Made by a program: the position numbers and the translations under genes. Shown here piece after piece: positions 1 to 5,144 of a stretch of 6,220 nt of DNA (position 1 is the first letter of the stretch; each line of letters starts with the position of its first letter). The DNA comes from Vulcanimicrobiota bacterium (GTDB lineage Bacteria; Vulcanimicrobiota; Vulcanimicrobiia; Vulcanimicrobiales; Vulcanimicrobiaceae), in assembly GCA_019247395.1 (NCBI GenBank), contig JAFAOZ010000290.1:1-6220 (forward strand), in the 5' to 3' direction. The notes beneath the pieces are model-generated. The model saw only the letters and a list, made by a program, of their open reading frames with translations, was not told where the DNA came from and did no database searches.

Positions 1-1093
1 TCGAGAAGGACTCGAGCGCGGAGTTCGGACCGCGCTCGACCGCGTCGGCAACGAACCGCGCCGTCGCGGGCGCTAGCAGGATTCCGTTGCGATAGTGTCC
101 CGTTGCGAGGAGGAATCCATCGAGTTCGGTCGTCCCCAAAACCGGCAGCCCGTCCGGCGTACCGGGTCGCAAGCCTGCCCAGCTCTCGGTGATCGTAAAC
201 GATCCAAGAGCGGGTGCTGCATTGAGCGCCGCATGCAGCAGCTCGTGCACGCCTTCGCCGGTAACGCGTTCGTCGAAGCCCTTCGATTCGACCGTCGCGC
301 CGATCAGCAGGCGACCGTCGTCGCGCGGAACGAGGTAGGCACCGGGAACCCAGGTCGCACGGCGCACGAATCCAGTCGGGACGTTCAAGGCAATCATTTG
401 TCCTTTAACCGGCTCGATCGGCGGAACGCACGAAGCGGGGACGCCTCGCAGCTGGGCAGCCCACGCGCCGCACGCATTAACCACTGCCTTCGCACCGTTG
501 AAGCCGCGATCGGTGCGTACGCCGAGTACGCGCCGCGCGTCAGACTCGATTTCCATGGAGAAACTTTGCTCGATCCGGACGCCGCGCGCTTGGCAAGCAG
601 CCGCGAGCGCGCGCCCGAGCCGCCGGTTGTCAACGTGACCCTCGTCGTGCTTGAGCAAACCGCCGGTGAGCGCGGCGCCGAGCCACGGCTCCGCGGTCAG
701 GACCGCGTTGCGATCGAGCATCTCGCATCGGACCCCACGCTTCTGCAAATCATTCGCATGCCGCGCAAGTGAGTCGATTTCGCCGCTTTCGAACGCCGCA
801 TAAAAGACGCCGTCGAGCCGCAAGTGCGCGTCAATGCCGCTCGCATCGCGGACCCGTGCAACGAAATCGGGATATTCGCGCAGCGACTCGGCGCAGAACG
901 CCAGCAACGACTCGTCGGTGATGCGCTCGGTATACGGCGCAAGCATTCCCGCACCGGCCCATGAAGCCGCTCGTGCCGGTTCCGCGCGATCGTACACCCG
1001 TACGGCGGCACCGCGCTGCGCCAACTCGAACGCGATCGATAGGCCGATGAGCCCGGCGCCGGCGACGATGACGTCGCCGCCTTCACCTGCCAC
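1..1093 (-). CDS. thiO: Glycine oxidase ThiO (FAD-dependent amino acid oxidase), 3' end cut by window edge
   Basis: ThiO oxidises glycine with O2 to an imine, ammonia and H2O2; in thiamine synthesis the imine (dehydroglycine) feeds the thiazole ring. The frame is open from base 1093 to the left edge, giving 364 residues, close to the family's usual 365-375, so only a short C-terminal tail is missing. Visible are a DAO-type FAD dinucleotide fold (GAGLIG, residues 12-17), a second flavin segment ending in AGAGMLAPYTE (46-56), the substrate-side stretch AGLRPGTPDG (306-315), and the ThiO signature GHYRNGILLAPATA (332-345). R309 and R335 match the substrate-region arginines known in B. subtilis ThiO. 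The start is GTG at 1093-1091, just before the dinucleotide fold; no ATG fits this frame near the N-terminus. It begins one base after the ETF-QO stop, with no clear Shine-Dalgarno, so translation is probably coupled. A related DAO-family amine or D-amino-acid oxidase is less likely. No thiS, thiG or thiE is visible. Confidence 0.88.
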   Translation of the reverse strand, partial: MAGEGGDVIVAGAGLIGLSIAFELAQRGAAVRVYDRAEPARAASWAGAGMLAPYTERITDESLLAFCAESLREYPDFVARVRDASGIDAHLRLDGVFYAAFESGEIDSLARHANDLQKRGVRCEMLDRNAVLTAEPWLGAALTGGLLKHDEGHVDNRRLGRALAAACQARGVRIEQSFSMEIESDARRVLGVRTDRGFNGAKAVVNACGAWAAQLRGVPASCVPPIEPVKGQMIALNVPTGFVRRATWVPGAYLVPRDDGRLLIGATVESKGFDERVTGEGVHELLHAALNAAPALGSFTITESWAGLRPGTPDGLPVLGTTELDGFLLATGHYRNGILLAPATARFVADAVERGPNSALESFS

Positions 1094-1094
1094 G

Positions 1095-2747
1095 CTACAT
1101 GCCGAGGTAGACGGGGCCCTCACCGCCCTGGGGCGGGACCCACGTGATAATTTGATACGGATCGGCGATGTCGCAGGTCTTGCAGTGCACGCAGTTGGTA
1201 AAGTTGATTTGCAACCGTCCTTGGAAGCCGCCATCGCTCTTTTCAAAGAGCGGCTCGTACACCGCGGCCGGACAAAAGTATTCGCACGGGTTGCCATACT
1301 CGCGCGTACAGCGGTCCCGGCAGATAGTCGTATCGGAAACGATCAAATGGCAGGGCTGATTCTCTTCGTGCATCGTGCCGCTGTTGTAGACGTCGGTAAG
1401 CTTGTCGAATGTCAAGACGTTATCGATTTTGGCACGCGGCGTCGTTGGCGGATCGAAACCCGTTTTCTTCATTCGCGCGTATCCCGGCTCACCGCGCAGC
1501 TTGTCGATAAAACCGAAGCCCGCGCCTCCCGTCAGCGTCGAAAGACCCGCATTGATCAGACCGGAAAGCATTCCGCTGCCGAATCCTTGATGGAAGTTGC
1601 GCGCCGTACGCAGTTCCGCGAAGGCCCATGATTCCTTGAACCGGCCTTCGTACGCACTCAAGGTTTCCCGATCGTAACGTTCGGCTTGGAGCGCGTCCCA
1701 GATAGTCTCGGCGGCGAGCATGCCCGATTTCATGCCGAGATGAATGCCCTTCAACCGCATTCCATTGAGGAAACCCGCCGAATCGCCGACGATCAAGAGC
1801 CCATCTGCATACGCGCGCGGCATCGCAAAGAGGCCGCCTTCGGGGATCGCTTTGGCCCCGTAGCGGATCATCTTGCCGCCGTCGAGCATCTTCGCGATCG
1901 CGGGATGCTCTTTGTAACGCTGCAGTTCGTTGTGCGGATCGGTCGTCGGGTTCTTGTAATCTAAGCCGGTCACGAAGCCGAGGTCCAACACGTTGCCGGC
2001 CATGCCGTAGATAAATCCGCCGCCGAAGGTTTCGTAGGGCAGCGGGTACCCCAGCGTGTGTATCACCGCGCCGGCTTTGAAACGATCGTCTGGAAGCTGC
2101 CAAAGTTCTTTCACGCCGGCTGCGTAGACTTGCGGCTCTTTACCCTCGTAAAGATCGAGGCGCGAGGCGGCCTGCTTGGTGAGCGTCCCGCGCGGGCCCT
2201 CGCCGAGCACCACGATTTTCGCGATGATGTCCGCGCCCGGCTCGTAATTCGATCTGGGTTGACCGTTGTGATCGAGTCCCTTGTCGCCGGTTCGCACCCC
2301 GATGACACGATTCTCGTGCCAGAGCAGTTCCTGCCCTGGAAATGCGGGGAAGACTTGCGCCCCGCTCTCCTCGGCGACGTCGCCGAGCCACTTGCAGATT
2401 TTCTGCAACGATGCGACGTACTTTCCGTGATTGCGCAACGGAGGCGGTGTGAACGGAGCCTTGAGCTTGCCGCGCGCGGTAAGGAACCAAAGCTCGTCAC
2501 TCGTCACCGGAGACTCGACCGGCGCGGTTTCGCGCCACGCCGGAAGCAGCTCGTCGAGCGCGCGCGGATCCATAACGGCACCCGACAAGCCATGATGGCC
2601 GATCTCGCCGCCCTTCTCGATGACGAGAATTTCGAGCGCGCGCCCGGCCGCCTGCGATAGTTGTCCGAGCCGGATCGCGCCGGCGAGACTCGCGGGGCCG
2701 GCCCCGACGAAGAGGACGTCGACTTCGAGCTTATCGCGTTCGGGCAT
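1095..2747 (-). CDS. ETFDH: Electron transfer flavoprotein-ubiquinone oxidoreductase (ETF-QO)
   Basis: ETF-QO takes electrons from reduced ETF, loaded by acyl-CoA and amino-acid-derived dehydrogenases, and passes them through FAD and a 4Fe-4S cluster to membrane quinone. The protein is 550 residues, the usual bacterial size. The N-terminal FAD fold has GAGPAS at 15-20, a second flavin segment has GEGPRG at 183-188, and GDSAGFLN lies at 321-328. The C-terminal ferredoxin-like domain has C492 in FCPAAVYEP and C519, C522 and C525 in NCVHCKTCDIADP, matching the four cluster ligands of human ETF-QO; the end GGEGPVYLGM is also family-typical. Having both flavin and FeS domains separates it from FixC, whose ferredoxin FixX is a separate protein. 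The ATG at 2747 is the only start before the FAD fold. An AGGCGG lies one base upstream, closer than usual for a ribosome site. thiO follows after one base, so this is the first or second gene of a minus-strand operon. No etfA or etfB is in the window. Confidence 0.96.
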   Translation of the reverse strand: MPERDKLEVDVLFVGAGPASLAGAIRLGQLSQAAGRALEILVIEKGGEIGHHGLSGAVMDPRALDELLPAWRETAPVESPVTSDELWFLTARGKLKAPFTPPPLRNHGKYVASLQKICKWLGDVAEESGAQVFPAFPGQELLWHENRVIGVRTGDKGLDHNGQPRSNYEPGADIIAKIVVLGEGPRGTLTKQAASRLDLYEGKEPQVYAAGVKELWQLPDDRFKAGAVIHTLGYPLPYETFGGGFIYGMAGNVLDLGFVTGLDYKNPTTDPHNELQRYKEHPAIAKMLDGGKMIRYGAKAIPEGGLFAMPRAYADGLLIVGDSAGFLNGMRLKGIHLGMKSGMLAAETIWDALQAERYDRETLSAYEGRFKESWAFAELRTARNFHQGFGSGMLSGLINAGLSTLTGGAGFGFIDKLRGEPGYARMKKTGFDPPTTPRAKIDNVLTFDKLTDVYNSGTMHEENQPCHLIVSDTTICRDRCTREYGNPCEYFCPAAVYEPLFEKSDGGFQGRLQINFTNCVHCKTCDIADPYQIITWVPPQGGEGPVYLGM

Positions 2748-2748
2748 A

Positions 2749-2754
2749 CCGCCT
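2749..2754 (-). promoter_or_regulatory. Possible Shine-Dalgarno of the ETF-QO gene
   Basis: The minus strand reads AGGCGG, then one base, then the ATG of ETF-QO. The sequence resembles a ribosome site, but the spacing is shorter than the usual 5-9 bases, so it may be weak. It overlaps the TAG stop of the small upstream ORF, which would suit coupled translation if that ORF is real. Confidence 0.3.
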
Positions 2755-2839
2755 AGTTACGCTCGCCGTGCAGAGATTCCCAGCGCTCGACGAGCTCGCG
2801 GTAGGTTCCGCCGCTCGAAATCATAACTCGTTGAACCAT
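2753..2839 (-). CDS. Possible 28-residue ORF just upstream of ETF-QO (unrecognised)
   Basis: An ATG at 2839-2837 opens a 28-codon frame ending in TAG at 2755-2753, five bases before the ETF-QO ATG. The peptide begins MVQRVMISSGGTYREL and ends LHGERN; a second in-frame ATG at 2824 would give 23 residues. Most codons after the first eight end in G or C, like the genes around it. The stretch ISSGGTYREL loosely recalls the N-terminus of RidA-like proteins, but the resemblance is too short to rely on. It could be a leader peptide, a remnant of a lost gene, or chance. Against it, a good candidate promoter for the minus strand (-10 at 2825-2820) would start transcription inside the frame, leaving out both ATGs. 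No function can be assigned. Confidence 0.2.
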   Translation of the reverse strand: MVQRVMISSGGTYRELVERWESLHGERN

Positions 2840-2850
2840 GGAGGCCTCAA
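2820..2850 (-). promoter_or_regulatory. Candidate sigma-70-type promoter for the ETF-QO/thiO operon
   Basis: On the minus strand TATGAT (2825-2820) matches the -10 consensus at five of six positions. TTGAGG (2850-2845) matches the -35 at four of six, with a 19-base spacer, slightly long. A start near 2813 would give a leader of about 65 bases before the ETF-QO ATG. The -35 would lie inside the first codons of the divergent threonine aldolase gene. This rests on consensus matching only. Confidence 0.3.
2822..2827 (+). promoter_or_regulatory. Candidate -10 element for the threonine aldolase gene
   Basis: On the plus strand CATAAC matches TATAAT at four positions and lies ten bases before the aldolase ATG. 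I find no convincing -35 about 17 bases upstream. If used, it would start transcription almost at the ATG, giving a leaderless or near-leaderless message, consistent with the lack of a Shine-Dalgarno before 2838. It overlaps the minus-strand -10 candidate. Confidence 0.15.
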
Positions 2851-3884
2851 CGCGTCGCAGCTTCGGCAGCGATAACAACGCGCCGGTCGCACCGGAAATC
2901 CTGCAAGCGATCGTCGATGCAAATGAAGGCGATGCCGTCGGTTACGGTGACGATCCGTGGACGGCGCGCGCTGTCGCTCGCTTCAAAGAGCATTTCGGCA
3001 ATTCGACCGGCGTTTATCTGACGTTCAACGGCACCGGCGCAAACGTTGCCGCGTTGAGCTCGCTGCTGCGTCCCTGGGAGGCCGTGCTGGCGCCTGCGAG
3101 TGCGCATCTTCAGACCGATGAGTGCGGAGCACTCGAGCGCTTCGCGGGATCGAAAGTCATTCCGATTGCAACCAGCGACGGCAAGCTGCGGCCGTCGGAC
3201 ATCGAGCCCTACCTTCTCGCGGGTCACGGCGTGCACTTTCCGCAGCCGCGCGCGATCTCGATCTCGCAAGCGCCGGAGTTCGGCGGAGTCTACGAGCTCG
3301 ACGAGGTACGCACTCTCTGTACGTTCGCACACGCGGAGAACCTGATCGTGCATATGGACGGCGCGCGTCTCTCCAACGCCGCGGTCGCGCTCGGTGCGAC
3401 GCTGTGCGAAGCAAGCGCCGATTTAGGCGTTGACATCTTGAGCTTCGGCGGGACCAAGAACGGCCTGATGCTCGGCGAGGCCGTCTGCTTTTTCAAACCG
3501 GAGCTGTCCGGCGATTCGGCACCATACGTACGAAAGCAATCGATGCAGCTGGCTTCCAAGATGCGTTATCTCGCGGCGCAGTTCGACGCGCTGCTGAGCG
3601 AGAATCGTTGGTCGCGCTATGCGGCACACGCCAATGCGATGGCGCAGCTCCTTTACCAGCGCGTAAAAGATATTCCGGGCGTCCGCGTGACCAGGTCCGT
3701 GCGGTGCAACGCGGTTTTCGCGACGCTCGACCGCCGCGCGATCGAAGCGATCCAACGCGAATTCTTCTTCTATGTTTTTGACGAAGCGCTGCCCGAGGTA
3801 CGCTGGATGACGCACTGGGCGACGACGGAGCAAGACGTCGAGGAGTTTGCGGCCTGCATCGGACGCGCCGTTACGGAGCAGTAA
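2838..3884 (+). CDS. ltaE: Low-specificity L-threonine aldolase (PLP-dependent)
   Basis: The enzyme splits L-threonine or L-allo-threonine into glycine and acetaldehyde, and can act on related beta-hydroxy amino acids. It is cytoplasmic and uses pyridoxal phosphate. The protein has 348 residues, normal for this fold-type I family. Visible are the N-terminal signature FGSDNNAPVAPEI (9-21), YGDDPWT (36-42), the phosphate-side NGTGAN (64-69), H90 in SAHLQTDECGA (probable PLP-stacking His), HMDGAR with D174 and R177, and FGGTKNG with the Schiff-base lysine K207. R322 near the C-terminus (VRWMTHW) is a candidate substrate carboxylate contact. The wording is closest to the Pseudomonas-type aldolase that I recall. 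The ATG at 2838 precedes the signature and has no visible Shine-Dalgarno. The gene is transcribed alone, divergent from ETF-QO and convergent with the oxidoreductase that follows. Stereospecificity (L against L-allo) cannot be read from the sequence. Confidence 0.95.
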   Translation: MEASTRRSFGSDNNAPVAPEILQAIVDANEGDAVGYGDDPWTARAVARFKEHFGNSTGVYLTFNGTGANVAALSSLLRPWEAVLAPASAHLQTDECGALERFAGSKVIPIATSDGKLRPSDIEPYLLAGHGVHFPQPRAISISQAPEFGGVYELDEVRTLCTFAHAENLIVHMDGARLSNAAVALGATLCEASADLGVDILSFGGTKNGLMLGEAVCFFKPELSGDSAPYVRKQSMQLASKMRYLAAQFDALLSENRWSRYAAHANAMAQLLYQRVKDIPGVRVTRSVRCNAVFATLDRRAIEAIQREFFFYVFDEALPEVRWMTHWATTEQDVEEFAACIGRAVTEQ

Positions 3885-3896
3885 CCTTCGGGGAGC

Positions 3897-5144
3897 TTAT
3901 GCCGTCCAATCGAGCATGGCTTTCCACTCCGGTTTCGGGAAGCGCTGCTTCGATTTGATCGCTTCGACGTACTTGCGTTTGCCGGCGCGATTGCCTTTGC
4001 CGAGCATCAAGCCCCCGACGAGCCGGTCTTCCCAAAAGAAGAGTGCGCGATACCACTTCTTCTCGGCGTCGATCTTGCGGGCAACCTCCAAATCGGGACG
4101 CAGATCGGTGCCGAGCCCGAACTGCGTGATGGTCTGTCCCTTGAAGAGCAGCGATGAGTATTCAGGCACGTCGTGGTACTTTTCGCTGCCCCCCATCATG
4201 TTGAGCGCGACCACTTTGCCATGCGCGCCGGCGTTGTTCCAGGTGCCCATGCGATAGCGCACCTCAAGGATCGGATCGTAAAAGTCGGCCACGTCGCCGG
4301 CCGCGTAAATCCCCTTGATGTTCGTCTCCAAATGGTCGTCGCAAAGAATACCGTTCTTGCTCGTGTGGATGCCGGAACCGTCGCACAGCTCGGTGTTCAT
4401 CGTCAGACCAAAGCCATACGCATAGCACTCGGCAGCGATCTCTTGGCCGCCAGTGGTTCGCACTTTTGTAATCGCGCCGTTTGAACGAACGAATGTATCG
4501 ACTTCCTCACCGTAGTGCATGTGGACGCCGTCGGCAGTTGCGGCATCGTGAAGCAGAGCCCCGGCTTCTTCGTCAATGATCCGGTGCAGGCCGCGCGGTC
4601 CGCGCATGAGCCAATGGGTCTCCATGCCACGCGATGCAAACGCCTCGGCCAGCTCGTAGGCGATGAACGATCCGCCGATCGCCACGGCGGCGCGGCTGCG
4701 GTCGATCTGCTCGGAGATGGCGCGCGTGTCGTCGAGATACTGAAACGGAAAGAGATTGGCGGCGCCGTCGGCGCCCGGCTTACCCGTTGGGTTAGGACGG
4801 CCGCCGGTTGCGATAAGCAGCGCATCGTATGGGTACGACGTTCCATCAACCTGCACGATGTTCTCGTCTGGAACGATCTTCTCGACGTGCGTGTTGAGTT
4901 TGAGGTTGATGCGATGCTGCTCGTGCCAGGCAACGTCCCGAATCATCACCTTGGCCTCAGGAATCTGCCGTCGAAGCATCGGCGGTAACGAAATACGATT
5001 GTAGAGCGTATACGGCTCGTCGCCGAAAAGCGTGATCTCGCAGGATGCATCGTGCTTACGCAACTGCTCCGCCGCGGTGGTTCCGGCGAAGCCGTTGCCG
5101 ATGATGACATATCGCCGAACGCCGTTATCGAGCGCGCTATTCAT
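3897..5144 (-). CDS. NAD(P)/FAD-dependent oxidoreductase (NirB/rubredoxin-reductase-like)
   Basis: This is a 415-residue two-dinucleotide-fold flavoprotein that would move electrons between NAD(P)H and a partner protein through FAD; the partner is unknown. It shows the N-terminal FAD fold GNGFAG (16-21), a flavin-contacting YNRISLPP (48-55), IATGGRP (111-117), a central NAD(P) fold IGGSFIAYELAEAF (156-169), and the second FAD motif IYAAGDVADF (279-288). Residues from about 325 form a C-terminal domain like that of NADH-rubredoxin and NirB-type reductases. No redox-active CxxC pair is seen, so a thioredoxin- or glutathione-reductase mechanism is unlikely, and there is no siroheme or BFD 2Fe-2S domain, so it is not full nitrite reductase NirB. 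The NAD motif has alanine where the third glycine is usual. The ATG at 5144 overlaps the upstream amidohydrolase end by 8 bases, with a weak GGGA four bases before it, suggesting coupled translation. Rubredoxin or ferredoxin reductase are the leading alternatives. Confidence 0.85.
   Translation of the reverse strand: MNSALDNGVRRYVIIGNGFAGTTAAEQLRKHDASCEITLFGDEPYTLYNRISLPPMLRRQIPEAKVMIRDVAWHEQHRINLKLNTHVEKIVPDENIVQVDGTSYPYDALLIATGGRPNPTGKPGADGAANLFPFQYLDDTRAISEQIDRSRAAVAIGGSFIAYELAEAFASRGMETHWLMRGPRGLHRIIDEEAGALLHDAATADGVHMHYGEEVDTFVRSNGAITKVRTTGGQEIAAECYAYGFGLTMNTELCDGSGIHTSKNGILCDDHLETNIKGIYAAGDVADFYDPILEVRYRMGTWNNAGAHGKVVALNMMGGSEKYHDVPEYSSLLFKGQTITQFGLGTDLRPDLEVARKIDAEKKWYRALFFWEDRLVGGLMLGKGNRAGKRKYVEAIKSKQRFPKPEWKAMLDWTA

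Noticed and set aside
697..1086. Minus-strand ATG frame at the start of the thiO region
   Set aside because: It runs in a different frame from the ThiO motifs and gives a serine- and arginine-rich product; the real frame starts with GTG at 1093.
834..1631. Long plus-strand frame of 265 codons
   Set aside because: It lies antisense across thiO and ETF-QO, has no recognisable domain, and is a by-product of GC-rich codon use in those two strongly supported genes.
2058..2660. Plus-strand frame of 200 codons inside ETF-QO
   Set aside because: Antisense shadow of ETF-QO; the residues are low-information and no motif is visible.
2748..2837. Riboswitch (glycine or TPP) in the divergent leader
   Set aside because: The 90-base gap is too short for a glycine or TPP riboswitch plus promoter, and I see none of their conserved core sequences.
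3881..3896. Possible terminator hairpin with a TTCG loop after the aldolase stop
   Set aside because: The stem is only two base pairs (CC/GG) and no T-run follows on either strand.
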